Source of the DNA: Pseudomonas ekonensis
GTDB taxonomy: Bacteria; Pseudomonadota; Gammaproteobacteria; Pseudomonadales; Pseudomonadaceae
NCBI RefSeq assembly: GCF_019145435.1
Contig: NZ_JAHSTS010000002.1
Coordinates: 1-64,000, forward strand
Length of the DNA: 64,000 nucleotides
Direction: 5' to 3'
Position 1 is the first letter of the stretch. Each line of letters begins with the position of its first letter. A program made the translations under genes and the position numbers. Below the pieces are notes generated by a model. The model searched no databases and was not told the DNA's origin. It saw only the letters and a program-made list of their open reading frames with translations. Positions 8,469 to 17,754 of this stretch are shown here, piece after piece.

Positions 8469-9146
8469 ATGACATTTTCCATCGCCGCCCGCTGCCCGGA
8501 GACCGGCCAGTTCGGCATCGCCATCAGCTCGTCGAGCATCGCCGTCGGCGCCCGCTGCCCCTGGCTGCTGCCGGGCGTGGGCGCGGTATCGACCCAGAAC
8601 ATCACCCTGCCGTCCCTGGGCCCTGAAGTCCTCGCGCTGATGGAACAGGGGCTGGCCCCGGACGCCGCGCTGGACAAGGCGCTGACCCGCAACGGCTACA
8701 GCCAGTACCGCCAGATCACCGCGATCAACCACCTCGGCCAGACCGCGCACTTCAGCGGCGGGCAAACCCTGGGCACGCACAACGCCGTGGCGGGCGAGCA
8801 ATGCGTGGCCGCCGGCAACATGCTCGCCGGCCCTTCGGTGATCGAGGCCATGGTGCGGGCGTTCGAGGACGGCGAAGGCCAGTTGGCCGACCGCCTGATC
8901 GGCGCGTTGCAGGCCGGCCAGGCCTTGGGCGGCGAAGCGGGCCCGGTGCATTCGGCGGCGGTCGTGGTGGTCGGCGAACTGACCTGGCCCATCGTCAACC
9001 TGCGGGTGGACTGGGCCGACGAAGACCCCATCGGCCAATTGCAGGCCCTGTGGGAAGGCTATCGCCCGCAGTTGCAGGACTACATCGACCGCGCCCTGGA
9101 TCCTGCGAAGGCGCCGGGCTACGGCGTGGCCGGAGACGACCGATGA
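8469..9146 (+). CDS. DUF1028 family protein (Ntn-hydrolase-like)
   Basis: This is a 225-residue protein of the DUF1028 family, which is placed in the Ntn-hydrolase superfamily and has no settled function. The N-terminus MTFSIAARCPETGQFG, the GVGAVSTQN stretch and the GGEAGPVHSAA loop are typical. If it matures like an Ntn hydrolase, a residue near the N-terminus would become the nucleophile (inference). AGGAG precedes the ATG. Its stop overlaps the next gene by ATGA (9143-9146), so the two are translationally coupled, pointing to a joint task. Confidence 0.85.
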   Translation: MTFSIAARCPETGQFGIAISSSSIAVGARCPWLLPGVGAVSTQNITLPSLGPEVLALMEQGLAPDAALDKALTRNGYSQYRQITAINHLGQTAHFSGGQTLGTHNAVAGEQCVAAGNMLAGPSVIEAMVRAFEDGEGQLADRLIGALQAGQALGGEAGPVHSAAVVVVGELTWPIVNLRVDWADEDPIGQLQALWEGYRPQLQDYIDRALDPAKAPGYGVAGDDR

Positions 9147-10294
9147 GCGCCAGCGCCGAACTGCTGGCGACGCTGGTGGGGTTCGACACCACCAGCCGCG
9201 AATCCAACCTGCAACTGATCGGTTTCGTGCGCGACTACCTGGCGCGTTTCGACGTGCCTTGCGAGCTGGTCTACAACGACGAGCGCAGCAAGGCCAACCT
9301 GTTCGCCACGGTCGGGCCCTCCGACCGGCCCGGCATCGTGCTGTCGGGGCACACCGACGTGGTGCCCGCCGACGGCCAGCCCTGGACGGTGCCGCCGTTC
9401 GAGCTGACCCGGCGCGACGGCAAGCTCTACGGCCGCGGCACCGCCGACATGAAGGGCTACATCGCCTGCGTGCTGGCGCTGGTGCCGGCGCTGGTGGAGG
9501 CGCCGCTGAGCAAACCGGTGCACATCGCCCTGTCCTACGACGAAGAGGTCGGCTGCCTCGGCGTGCGTTCGCTGCTCAAGGTGCTGGAGCGACGCCCGGT
9601 CAAACCGCTGCTGTGCATCATCGGCGAACCCACCGGACTCAAACCGGTGCTCGGCCACAAGGGCAAGCTGGCGATGCGCTGCGATGTCCACGGCCACGCC
9701 TGCCATTCGGCCTATGCGCCGCAGGGGGTGAACGCCATCGAGTGCGCGGCCGAGCTGATCGGCGAACTGGGGCGCATCGGCCAGGGGCTCAAGGCGCCTG
9801 AGCATCACGACCGGCGTTTCGACCCGCCCTTCTCAACGGTGCAGGCCGGAGTGATCAGCGGCGGCAAGGCATTGAACATCGTCCCCGCCGACTGCCGTTT
9901 CGATTTCGAGGTCCGCGCCCTGCCCTCGCAGGATCCGGGCGAGGTCGCCGAACGACTCAAGGCCTACGCCGAACAACAGATGCTGCCGCGCATGCGGGCG
10001 GTCAGCGCGCAGAGCGATATCCGTTTCAGCGAGCTGTCGGCCTATCCGGGCCTGGCCACCGACGCCAAGAGCCAGGCCGCGCAACTGATCGCCGCGTTCT
10101 GCGGCCGCGAGGATTTCGGCACGGTGGCATTCGGCACCGAGGGCGGCCTGTTCGACGCAGTCGGGATCCCGACCGTGGTGTGCGGCCCCGGCAGCATGGA
10201 TCAGGGGCACAAGCCGGACGAGTTCGTCAGCCTCGCGCAGCTCGACGCCTGTGACGCGATGCTGCAACGGATGCTGGCCTCCCTGCGCGGCTGA
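9143..10294 (+). CDS. M20 family amidohydrolase, ArgE/DapE-like
   Basis: This is a 383-residue member of the acetylornithine deacetylase/succinyl-diaminopimelate desuccinylase family. Metal-site motifs are all present: GHTDVV, ADMKG, the catalytic EE pair in YDEEVGC, the GEPT glutamate and the C-terminal GHKPDEF histidine. It looks like a fully active zinc N-deacylase. Pseudomonads usually make ornithine by ArgJ transacetylation, and the gene is coupled to DUF1028, so a catabolic N-acyl substrate is more likely than arginine synthesis (inference). Confidence 0.88.
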   Translation: MSASAELLATLVGFDTTSRESNLQLIGFVRDYLARFDVPCELVYNDERSKANLFATVGPSDRPGIVLSGHTDVVPADGQPWTVPPFELTRRDGKLYGRGTADMKGYIACVLALVPALVEAPLSKPVHIALSYDEEVGCLGVRSLLKVLERRPVKPLLCIIGEPTGLKPVLGHKGKLAMRCDVHGHACHSAYAPQGVNAIECAAELIGELGRIGQGLKAPEHHDRRFDPPFSTVQAGVISGGKALNIVPADCRFDFEVRALPSQDPGEVAERLKAYAEQQMLPRMRAVSAQSDIRFSELSAYPGLATDAKSQAAQLIAAFCGREDFGTVAFGTEGGLFDAVGIPTVVCGPGSMDQGHKPDEFVSLAQLDACDAMLQRMLASLRG

Positions 10295-10481
10295 ACCGCG
10301 TGACGGACAAGCGACAGCCGCCCCCGCCCGGGGCCGGCTGCGTTGTCGTTTGCGTGCCTGAAAGCCCCGTCCCAGAGCCTTTGAAACCGATCCGCGGGGC
10401 CAGTTTTTTTAAGGTCTGAAGCAACAAATCTACTAATTTATCTCCCCCGCGCCATTGCACATGATCGACCCGACAAGAAAT

Positions 10482-10500
10482 GCGCCGGCCGCGCCGGCGC
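10482..10500. repeat. GC-rich inverted repeat upstream of permease gene
   Basis: GCGCCGG and CCGGCGC flank a 5-nt spacer, able to form a stable 7-bp stem. It lies 46-64 nt before the NCS1 permease start, in the 251-bp gap after the ArgE-like gene. Its role is unknown. Confidence 0.5.
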
Positions 10501-10507
10501 TCACCGA

Positions 10508-10523
10508 AGTACGTCCACGTACT
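10508..10523. promoter_or_regulatory. perfect palindrome AGTACGT-CC-ACGTACT before permease gene
   Basis: Two perfect 7-bp arms surround a 2-bp centre, 22 nt before the permease ATG. The position between promoter region and ribosome site suits a repressor operator or a leader hairpin. No regulator for it is encoded next to the cluster. Confidence 0.55.
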
Positions 10524-10545
10524 CGTCCTTGCCTTGGAGTTCGTC

Positions 10546-11961
10546 ATGGCCACCTCAGCAACAAACGCCGCACCGCTCATTGAAAAGCACACCATCGGCT
10601 ACGTGCCGCCGCAGGACCGCCACGGAAAGGTGCGCGACCTGTTCACCCTCTGGTTCGGCGGCAACATCGCGCCGCTGCCCATCGTCACCGGCGCCCTCGG
10701 CGTGCAGCTGTTCCACTTGAACCTGGTGTGGGGCATCGTCGCCATCCTGGTCGGCCACCTGGTGGGCGGCGTGCTGATGGCGCTGCACTCGGCCCAGGGC
10801 CCGCAGATGGGCATCCCGCAGATGATCCAGAGCCGCGCCCAGTTCGGCTCCCTCGGCGCCTTGCTGGTGGTGGTGATCGCCGGGGTGATGTACATCGGCT
10901 TCTTCGCCTCCAACATCGTCCTGGCCGGCAAGTCCCTGCACGGCGTGGCCGACAGCGTGCCGGTGCCGGTCGGCATCGTGATCGGCGCCCTCGGCTCGGG
11001 CGTCATCGGCATCATCGGCTACCGCTTCATCCACGTGCTCAACCGCATCGGCACCTGGGTGCTGGGGATCGGCATCATGGTCGGCTTCGGCTACATCCTG
11101 ACCCACATCCAGACCGACGATTTCCTCACCCGCGGCGGCTTCAACCTGTCCGGTTGGCTGGCCACGGTGTCGCTGGCGGCGCTGTGGCAGATCGCATTCG
11201 CGCCCTATGTGTCGGACTACTCGCGCTACCTGCCGGCCGACGTGCCGGTGGCCGCCACGTTCTGGACCACCTACCTGGGGTCGGCGCTGGGCTCCAGCCT
11301 GTCGTTCGTGTTCGGCGCCGTCGCGGTGCTGGCGACCCCGGCCGGCATGGACACCATGGACGCGGTGAAACTCGCCACCGGCGCCATCGGCCCGCTGATG
11401 CTGGTGCTGTTCCTGCTCAGCGTGATCAGCCACAACGCGCTCAACCTGTACGGCGCGGTGCTGTCGATCATCACCCTGGTGCAGACCTTCGCCTGGCGCT
11501 GGATCCCCACCGCCCGCAGCCGCGCGGTGATCTCGGTCATCGTCCTGTCGGCCTGCTGCTTCACCGCCGTCGGCGCCTCGGCGCACTTCATCGGCCATTT
11601 CGTCGACATGGTGCTGGTGCTGCTGGTGGTGCTGGTGCCGTGGACGGCGATCAACCTGATCGACTTCTACGCCATCCACAAAGGCCAGTACGACATCGGC
11701 TCGATCTTCCGGGTCGACGGCGGCCGCTACGGCCGCTACAACCCGCAAGCGCTGCTGGCCTACGCCATCGGCATCGCGGTGCAGATCCCGTTCATGAACA
11801 CGCCGCTGTACGTGGGCCCGGTGTCGGTGCACATCGACGGCGCGGACCTGTCCTGGCTGGTGGGGCTGCTGGTGACGTCGCCGCTGTACTTCTGGCTGGC
11901 GACACGGGACAGCGCCTACCGCCGGCGGCTGTCGGAGGCGACGCTGGCGGGCGGTCTCTAA
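10546..11961 (+). CDS. NCS1 family nucleobase:cation symporter
   Basis: This is a 471-residue inner-membrane transporter with about 12 hydrophobic segments. The family start (DLFTLWFGGNIAPLPIVTGALG) and the FAPYVSDYSRYLP motif place it in the NCS1 group, which imports cytosine, uracil, allantoin, hydantoin and related compounds. The ATG at 10546 is preceded by GGAG; the longer open frame upstream is Arg-rich and not family-like. It is the likely importer of the compound degraded by the four preceding genes. A strong terminator follows at 11977-12009. Confidence 0.9.
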   Translation: MATSATNAAPLIEKHTIGYVPPQDRHGKVRDLFTLWFGGNIAPLPIVTGALGVQLFHLNLVWGIVAILVGHLVGGVLMALHSAQGPQMGIPQMIQSRAQFGSLGALLVVVIAGVMYIGFFASNIVLAGKSLHGVADSVPVPVGIVIGALGSGVIGIIGYRFIHVLNRIGTWVLGIGIMVGFGYILTHIQTDDFLTRGGFNLSGWLATVSLAALWQIAFAPYVSDYSRYLPADVPVAATFWTTYLGSALGSSLSFVFGAVAVLATPAGMDTMDAVKLATGAIGPLMLVLFLLSVISHNALNLYGAVLSIITLVQTFAWRWIPTARSRAVISVIVLSACCFTAVGASAHFIGHFVDMVLVLLVVLVPWTAINLIDFYAIHKGQYDIGSIFRVDGGRYGRYNPQALLAYAIGIAVQIPFMNTPLYVGPVSVHIDGADLSWLVGLLVTSPLYFWLATRDSAYRRRLSEATLAGGL

Positions 11962-11976
11962 TCCCAGGCCATGAAA

Positions 11977-12009
11977 AAGCCCGGTCCGACGCTGCATCGG
12001 ACCGGGCTT
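11977..12009. terminator. bidirectional intrinsic terminator
   Basis: AAGCCCGGTCCGA and TCGGACCGGGCTT form a perfect 13-bp stem with a 7-nt loop. An A-run flanks it on the left, so it suits the convergent molbindin-like gene at least, and it separates the permease from that gene. Confidence 0.88.
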
Positions 12010-12021
12010 GGGTGCGTCCGG

Positions 12022-12450
12022 TCAGGCCGGAACGCCGAGGATGATGTGGGACGCCTTGATCACCGCCGTGGCGCTGACGCCCGCCGCCAGTCCCAGTTCG
12101 TTGACGGCGTCGCGGGTGACGATGGAATAGACTTTCGATCCGCCGGAGAGCTCGATCACCACTTCGGCGTTGACCGCGCCGTCGGTCACGCTCAGCACCT
12201 TGCCCTGCAGGCAGTTGCGGGCCGACAGGCGGATGCCTTCGGCGTCGGTCATCAGCATCACCCAGGGCGCCTTGACCAGCGCCACCGCTTGCTTGCCGAC
12301 CGCGATGCCCAGGGACTTGATGCTTTCCAGAGTGACCACGGCGACCAGTTGTTCACCACCGGCCAGGGTCAGGACGACCTCGGCGTTGACCGCGCCTTCC
12401 TTGACCAGCGTGACCTGGCCCTTGAACACGTTGCGAGCACTGACTTTCAT
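12022..12450 (-). CDS. TOBE-domain molybdenum-pterin-binding protein (molbindin-like)
   Basis: This is a 142-residue protein made of two Mop/TOBE repeats (about residues 1-68 and 72-140), each beginning SARN and containing a GAVNAEVV turn. Di-Mop molbindins store or buffer molybdate in the cytoplasm. The start at 12450 (MKVSARN) is preceded by AAGGA 8 nt upstream; a longer frame begins at 12525. No molybdate transporter or molybdoenzyme is adjacent. Confidence 0.9.
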   Translation of the reverse strand: MKVSARNVFKGQVTLVKEGAVNAEVVLTLAGGEQLVAVVTLESIKSLGIAVGKQAVALVKAPWVMLMTDAEGIRLSARNCLQGKVLSVTDGAVNAEVVIELSGGSKVYSIVTRDAVNELGLAAGVSATAVIKASHIILGVPA

Positions 12451-12626
12451 GACGGGCATCCTTTTTCTTGACTTATAGGTTAGGAAACGGAGCGCATAGT
12501 CAAAGCTATCGCTGTATAAAAACAACTACAGCGCCGAGCTTGACTGCGCCTGCAACAGAACCCTGAAGGGCGCCGTAGGAAAACAATAGCCCGGTTTGCG
12601 CAGTCGATTGATCGCCTGCGCGAGGA

Positions 12627-13289
12627 TCAGATCAGCAGATCTTCATAAAAAGCACCGTAAGGCAGTTCGGGGTGGGCGATCTGGATCTCCAGGATCCACA
12701 CGCCGGGGCTTGGCGCGCCCTCGAAATGGCCCAGGTCGCCGCCCCGATGGATCGCGTGGGGAAAATCGCTGACCCGATGCCCCTTGATGTCCAGGTTCAG
12801 CGTCCAGCCCATGGCCTGCGCCTGATCGGTGGCGTACCGGTACAGCTCAGTGCCTGCGACGCCTTCGCGCCAGTAAGCCTCGACCCGGTCGAACAGTGTC
12901 TTGGCGGCCGCCGCGCAAGCGATCATCTGCGGATCGGCGCCGGTGGTGAACGTCGCCCCGGCATCGCCTTCGTGGCCCTGCCAGACCACGCCCATGTCGA
13001 TGAAGAAGATGTCGTTCTCGCCCAGCACCGGGTCGCCGTCGGAGCGCTGCTTGAAGGTCTTGAGGGTGTTGGCGCCGAAGCGGATCAGCAGCGGGTGCCA
13101 GATCCGTTCCATGCCCAACTCGGCAAGTATCTGTTTGCCCAACGCCTGGGCCTCGGATTCGAGCATGCCGGGCCGGATGACCTCGGCGATCCGCTCCACC
13201 GCTTGCCAGGTCAGGCGTTGCGCCTGCCCCATCGACGCCAGCGCAAACCGCTCGCCGACCGCTTCTTTGCCGCTCAAGGTTGTGTTCAT
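12627..13289 (-). CDS. M24 family metallopeptidase
   Basis: This 220-residue protein has the pita-bread fold of Xaa-Pro aminopeptidase/creatinase/methionine aminopeptidase. Apparent metal ligands are intact: the two aspartates in DMGVVWQGHEGDAG, the His in HAIHRGGDLGH, the Glu in WILEIQI and a final Glu in FYEDLLI. It lacks the N-terminal creatinase domain, so it is a single-domain form. Substrate is unknown. A 16-bp palindrome lies 39 bp upstream. Confidence 0.85.
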   Translation of the reverse strand: MNTTLSGKEAVGERFALASMGQAQRLTWQAVERIAEVIRPGMLESEAQALGKQILAELGMERIWHPLLIRFGANTLKTFKQRSDGDPVLGENDIFFIDMGVVWQGHEGDAGATFTTGADPQMIACAAAAKTLFDRVEAYWREGVAGTELYRYATDQAQAMGWTLNLDIKGHRVSDFPHAIHRGGDLGHFEGAPSPGVWILEIQIAHPELPYGAFYEDLLI

Positions 13290-13327
13290 CGCTCATTCCT
13301 TTTGCCAGAACGCGCATCGATTGCGCT

Positions 13328-13343
13328 ATATACATTTGTATAT
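13328..13343. promoter_or_regulatory. palindrome ATATACA-TT-TGTATAT, GntR-like operator
   Basis: This is a perfect 7+2+7 palindrome 39-54 bp before the M24 peptidase start. Palindromes with TGTATA/TATACA half-sites are typical of GntR-family repressors. No GntR gene is nearby, so a regulator acting in trans is inferred. Confidence 0.6.
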
Positions 13344-13374
13344 TGCGATACTAACCGAGCAATGACACAAAGTG

Positions 13375-14256
13375 TCAATCACTCTGTGCCCGCACCACCC
13401 CGCGCGCCTCCAGCAGCCTCACAAAACTGCTCAGGCTGCGCGATACGGTGCCGCGCCGCCACACCAGCCAGGTGGTCAGGTAGCGAAAGTCCGCCGCCAG
13501 CGGCCACACGCTCACGGTGGCGCAGCCGGGCATGCTCTGCAGCATGCTGCGCGGCATCAGGGCCAGGCCGGCGCCGGCGCTGACGCAGGCGAGCATGCCG
13601 TGGTAGGACTCCATCTCGAAGATCTTGCCGGGCACCGCAGCGTCGGTGCTGAACCACTTTTCGAAGTGATGGCGGTAGGAGCAGTTGGCGCGGAAAGCGT
13701 AGATGCTCTCGCCGTTGACGTCCGCCGCCCGCCCGATCGGCCCATGGTGCAGCGGTGCGATCACCACCATTTCCTCCTCGAACGCCGGGATCCCCTCCAG
13801 GGCCGGGTGCAGCACCGGGCCGTCGACGAACGCCGCCGCCAACCGGCCGGACAGCACGCCATCGATCATCGTCCCGGACGGCCCGGTGGACAGGTCCAGA
13901 TCGACCTTGGCGTATTGCTGGTTATAGGCCGCCAGCAACTCGGGAATGCGCACCGCCGCCGTGCTTTCCAGCGAACCCAGCGGGAACGCGCCCTGGGGCT
14001 CCTCCCCCGCCACGGTGGCCCGGGCCTCCTGCACCAGGTCGAGGATGCGCCGCGCGTATTCCAGAAAACTCCAGCCGGCCGGTGACAGGCGCAGACGGCT
14101 TTTCTCGCGGATGAACAGTTCGACGCCCAGGTCCTGCTCAAGCTGCTTGATCCGGGTCGTCAGGTTCGACGGCACCCGATGGATCTGCGCCGCCGCAGCG
14201 CTGATGCTGCCGTGCTCGGCCACGGCCTTGAAGATTTCCAGCTGCACCAGATCCAT
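13375..14256 (-). CDS. ptrR: LysR-family regulator, PtrR-like
   Basis: This is a 293-residue LysR regulator from [12 protein letters not shown], with the winged HTH at about residues 1-60 and an effector domain after. Sequence and context match PtrR (E. coli YneJ), which controls the neighbouring succinate-semialdehyde dehydrogenase in putrescine/GABA use. It is divergent from that gene with 104 bp between them. The frame extends upstream of 14256, but that part overlaps the shared promoter region. Confidence 0.85.
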   Translation of the reverse strand: MDLVQLEIFKAVAEHGSISAAAAQIHRVPSNLTTRIKQLEQDLGVELFIREKSRLRLSPAGWSFLEYARRILDLVQEARATVAGEEPQGAFPLGSLESTAAVRIPELLAAYNQQYAKVDLDLSTGPSGTMIDGVLSGRLAAAFVDGPVLHPALEGIPAFEEEMVVIAPLHHGPIGRAADVNGESIYAFRANCSYRHHFEKWFSTDAAVPGKIFEMESYHGMLACVSAGAGLALMPRSMLQSMPGCATVSVWPLAADFRYLTTWLVWRRGTVSRSLSSFVRLLEARGVVRAQSD

Positions 14257-14360
14257 GATCATTCTCCAATCGTGAAAGAAACGCTCTTTATTATTCAGTT
14301 TCCAGAAAACGAATGCCACCCTACTCTTGGGCCCATCCACTGACCTCGCAGGACGATGCC

Positions 14361-15752
14361 ATGAGCCCGATTTCCAGCCTGACCCACGCCATTTCCGTCA
14401 ACCCCGCCACGGGCGAGCAGATCGGCCATTACGCGTTCGAATCCGATGCCGCCCTTGACGCCGCCCTGACCCGCGCCGCCTTCGGCTTCGGCAAGTGGAA
14501 GCGCAAACCGCTGCAGGACCGCTCCCGTGCCCTGACCGCCCTGGCCGGTGCCCTGCGCGACAACGCCGAAGCCATGGCCACCCTGATCACCCAGGAAATG
14601 GGCAAGCCGATCGCCCAGGCCCGCGGCGAAATCGAGAAATGCGCCAGGCTCTGCGAGTGGTACGCCGAACACGGCCCGGCGATGCTCGACGCCGAACCGA
14701 CCCTGGTCGAAGGCGGCAAGGCGCGCATCGAATACCGTCCGCTGGGCCCGATCCTGGCGGTGATGCCGTGGAACTTCCCGATCTGGCAAGTGCTGCGCGG
14801 CGCGGTACCGGCGCTGATCGCCGGCAACACCTACGTGCTCAAACATGCGCCGAACGTGATGGGCAGCGCCTACCTGCTGCGTGATGCGTTCACCCGCGCC
14901 GGTTTCGCCGACGGTGTGTTCGAAGTCATCAACGTCACCCCAGAAGGCGTCTCCAAAGCCATCGCCGACCCGCGCATCGCCGCCGTCACCCTCACCGGCA
15001 GCGTGCGCGCCGGCATGGCCATCGGTGCGCAGGCCGGTGCCGCGCTGAAGAAATGCGTGCTGGAACTGGGCGGTTCCGACCCGTTCATCGTGCTCAACGA
15101 CGCCGACCTGGACGAAGCCGTGCAAGCCGCCGTGATCGGCCGCTACCAGAACTCCGGGCAAGTGTGCGCCGCCGCCAAGCGCCTGATCGTCGAAGAAGGC
15201 GTGGTCGAGGAATTCACCCGCCGGTTCGTCGAAGCCACCCGCCGACTGGTGATGGGCGATCCGCTGGCGGCCGAGACCTACATCGGCCCGATGGCCCGCT
15301 TCGACCTGCGTGACGAACTCGATGGGCAAGTGCGCGCCACCCTCGAGGAAGGCGCCACCCTGCTGCTGGGCGGCGGCAAGGCCCAGGGGCCGGGCAACTA
15401 CTACGAGCCGACCGTGCTGGCCAACGTCACCGACCGCATGACTTCGTTCAAGCAGGAACTGTTCGGCCCGGTGGCGTCGATCATCACCGCCCGCGACTGC
15501 GCCCACGCCGTGGCCCTGGCCAACGACAGCGAGTTCGGCCTGACCGCGACGATCTACACCGCCAACGTCCCGCTGGCCCAGCAACTGACCAGTGAGCTGG
15601 AAACCGGCGGCGTGTTCATCAACGGCTACTCCGCCAGCGACCCCCGGGTGACCTTCGGCGGCGTGAAGAAGAGCGGCTTCGGCCGTGAACTGTCGCACTT
15701 CGGCGTGCGCGAGTTCTGCAATGCGCAGACCGTGTGGCTGGACCGCCGCTGA
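14361..15752 (+). CDS. sad: succinate-semialdehyde dehydrogenase, Sad/YneI type
   Basis: This enzyme oxidises succinate semialdehyde to succinate, the last step of GABA/putrescine breakdown. It has 463 residues from [10 protein letters not shown] with an AGGA site before the ATG. ALDH motifs include [18 protein letters not shown] with the general-base Glu, and GQVCAAAKR with the catalytic Cys. The C-terminus [16 protein letters not shown] is typical of this short-type SSADH. The divergent PtrR-like gene supports the call. Confidence 0.9.
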   Translation: MSPISSLTHAISVNPATGEQIGHYAFESDAALDAALTRAAFGFGKWKRKPLQDRSRALTALAGALRDNAEAMATLITQEMGKPIAQARGEIEKCARLCEWYAEHGPAMLDAEPTLVEGGKARIEYRPLGPILAVMPWNFPIWQVLRGAVPALIAGNTYVLKHAPNVMGSAYLLRDAFTRAGFADGVFEVINVTPEGVSKAIADPRIAAVTLTGSVRAGMAIGAQAGAALKKCVLELGGSDPFIVLNDADLDEAVQAAVIGRYQNSGQVCAAAKRLIVEEGVVEEFTRRFVEATRRLVMGDPLAAETYIGPMARFDLRDELDGQVRATLEEGATLLLGGGKAQGPGNYYEPTVLANVTDRMTSFKQELFGPVASIITARDCAHAVALANDSEFGLTATIYTANVPLAQQLTSELETGGVFINGYSASDPRVTFGGVKKSGFGRELSHFGVREFCNAQTVWLDRR

Positions 15753-15765
15753 TCCTGCCCAAAAC

Positions 15766-15863
15766 TGTGGCGAGGGAGCTTGCTCCCGCTGGGTCGCGAA
15801 GCGGCCCCGCTTTTGTCAGCGGGACGGCTGCGCAGTCCGGCGGGAGCAAGCTCCCTCGCCACA
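15766..15863. repeat. paired inverted REP (BIME-like)
   Basis: TGTGGCGAGGGAGCTTGCTC at the left is mirrored by its complement at the right, making a long stem around a roughly 50-bp centre. It sits between the convergent sad and SDR genes and could serve as a 3' hairpin for both. Confidence 0.85.
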
Positions 15864-15888
15864 AGGTCATTGCCGAGTCGGCATTTCC

Positions 15889-16722
15889 TCAGTCAGCCTT
15901 GAAGTCGGTGGACAGCGCCAGCGCCTGCCACTCGGCCAGTTCCTGCGCCACCAGGCGGTTCTTCGCTTCGATCCGCGCCACCGTGTCGCTGCCCAGCGCC
16001 AGCCGCTGCGGCGGGTTCGGGGCATCGGCCAGCGCCAGCATCGCTTCGGCGAACTTCACCGGATCCCCCGGCTGCGCATGGTTGGCGGCTTCGGCGAAGG
16101 TGCGCATCTTGCCCACGGTGTCGTCGTAGTCCGGCAGCACCAGTGCGGTCTTGATCAACGATTGCTCGTCCAGGAAATCGGTGCGGAAGAAGCCCGGTTC
16201 GACCACCGTCGCATGGATGCCCAACGGCGCCAGTTCCTGATGCAGCGCTTCGCTGATGCCCTCTACCGCGAACTTGGTGGAGCCGTACACGCCCCAGCCC
16301 ATGTAAGCCTGGTAGCCACCGATGGACGAAATGTTGATCACCCGCCCGCTGCGCCGGGCACGCATGTGCGGCAGCACCGCGCGGGTCACGTTGAGCAGGC
16401 CGAACACGTTGGTGGCGAACAGCCGCTCGGTTTCGCTGGCGCTGGTTTCTTCCACTGCCCCCAGCACGCCGAAACCGGCATTGTTGATCAGCACGTCGAT
16501 GCGGCCGAAACGTTTGATGCCTTGCGCCACCGCTTGATGGGCTTCGTCCTCGCGGGTGACGTCCAGCCGCACGGCCAGCAGGTTCGGGTGCTCGCCGAGG
16601 CGGTCGGTGATGTCTTGCGGTTTGCGGGCGGTGGCGATCACCGCGTCGCCGGCACGCAGGGCGTGTTCCGCGATCAGGGAACCAAAACCACGGGAAGCGC
16701 CAGTAATGAGCCAGGTACGCAT
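15889..16722 (-). CDS. short-chain dehydrogenase/reductase
   Basis: This is a 277-residue classical SDR. The cofactor motif TGASRGFG is near residue 8, NNAG near residue 85, and the catalytic YGSTK follows ISSIGG. A GGAGGAG ribosome site precedes the ATG. The divergent LysR gene at 16853 is its probable regulator. Substrate cannot be predicted. Confidence 0.88.
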   Translation of the reverse strand: MRTWLITGASRGFGSLIAEHALRAGDAVIATARKPQDITDRLGEHPNLLAVRLDVTREDEAHQAVAQGIKRFGRIDVLINNAGFGVLGAVEETSASETERLFATNVFGLLNVTRAVLPHMRARRSGRVINISSIGGYQAYMGWGVYGSTKFAVEGISEALHQELAPLGIHATVVEPGFFRTDFLDEQSLIKTALVLPDYDDTVGKMRTFAEAANHAQPGDPVKFAEAMLALADAPNPPQRLALGSDTVARIEAKNRLVAQELAEWQALALSTDFKAD

Positions 16723-16852
16723 ATCAACTCCTCCTGTCAGCGGCCTTGGCGAAAGTGCCGGGCCTTCTCGATGAGTTGAGCGAACTGTAAGGCCGTGCTA
16801 CTGATGTGATAATCCCAGCAAATTCGCATGGCTTTGTGAAAGGCACTCACAA

Positions 16853-17749
16853 ATGAAACAACCGTCCACCACTGACCTGTCGATGTTCCTGTGCATCGCC
16901 CGGCACCTGAATTTCAGCCGCGCAGCGGTCGAGCTGGGGCTGACCCCTTCGGCCCTGAGCCATGCGCTGCGCACCCTGGAGAGCCGCCTGGGCGTGCGCC
17001 TGTTCAACCGCACCACCCGCAGCGTGGCCCTGACCGAGGCCGGCGAACGCCTGCAGGCGCGGCTGCAGCCGGCGTTCCGCGACATCGACGATGCGCTGGA
17101 GGACCTCAACCGGTTCCGCGACAAACCCTCCGGCACCTTGCGCATCAGCGCCGGGCGCCAGGCCTGTGAGTTGGTGCTGCTGCCCATCGTCAGCGATTTC
17201 CTGCAGGCCTATCCGGACATTCGCGTGGAAGTCATCGACAGCGACGCCCTGCTGGACATCGTCGCGGGGGGCTTCGATGCCGGTGTGCGCTTCGGCAACC
17301 GACTGGAGGCGGACATGGTCTCAGTGCCCATCGGCCCGTCCCTGCGCTCGGTGGTGGTCGGGTCGCCGGCGTTTTTCGAGCGGCACGCCATGCCGCGCAA
17401 GCCTGGGGATCTGCACGGGTTGCCGTGCATCCGTCACCGCTTCCCCAGCGGCACGCTGTACCGCTGGGAGTTCGAGCGCGGCGGCATCGCCCAGGAAATC
17501 GAGGTCAACGGCCCGCTGACCCTGGGCGATGTGAGCCTGATGGTGGGCCCGGCGCTGCAAGGCGCGGGGCTGGCCTACGTGTTCGAAGGCATGGTCAGCG
17601 GGCACCTGGCTGCCGGGCGGCTGGTGCAGGCGCTCGGCGACTGGTGCCCGCACTACCCCGGCCTGCACCTGTACTACCCGAGCCGACGCCATGTGCCGGC
17701 GCCGCTGCGGGCCTTCATCGACTTTGCCCGCACGGGCAAGGCCGGCTGA
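16853..17749 (+). CDS. LysR-family transcriptional regulator
   Basis: This 298-residue protein has an N-terminal winged HTH (FSRAAVELGLTPSALSHALR) and a substrate-binding-like domain. It belongs to the group that includes regulators such as DmlR/PA-type ones often placed opposite an oxidoreductase. It is divergent from the SDR gene, 130 bp away, which makes the SDR the likely target. Confidence 0.88.
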   Translation: MKQPSTTDLSMFLCIARHLNFSRAAVELGLTPSALSHALRTLESRLGVRLFNRTTRSVALTEAGERLQARLQPAFRDIDDALEDLNRFRDKPSGTLRISAGRQACELVLLPIVSDFLQAYPDIRVEVIDSDALLDIVAGGFDAGVRFGNRLEADMVSVPIGPSLRSVVVGSPAFFERHAMPRKPGDLHGLPCIRHRFPSGTLYRWEFERGGIAQEIEVNGPLTLGDVSLMVGPALQGAGLAYVFEGMVSGHLAAGRLVQALGDWCPHYPGLHLYYPSRRHVPAPLRAFIDFARTGKAG

Positions 17750-17754
17750 GGTCG

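Noticed and set aside
9143..10294. Biosynthetic argE
   Set aside because: The family match is real, but coupling to DUF1028 and placement between RidA and a permease favour a catabolic N-deacylase; the gene symbol was withheld.
10300..10350. Terminator hairpin after the ArgE-like gene
   Set aside because: The imperfect stem around the C/G-rich tract has mismatches and no adjacent T-run, so I could not support it.
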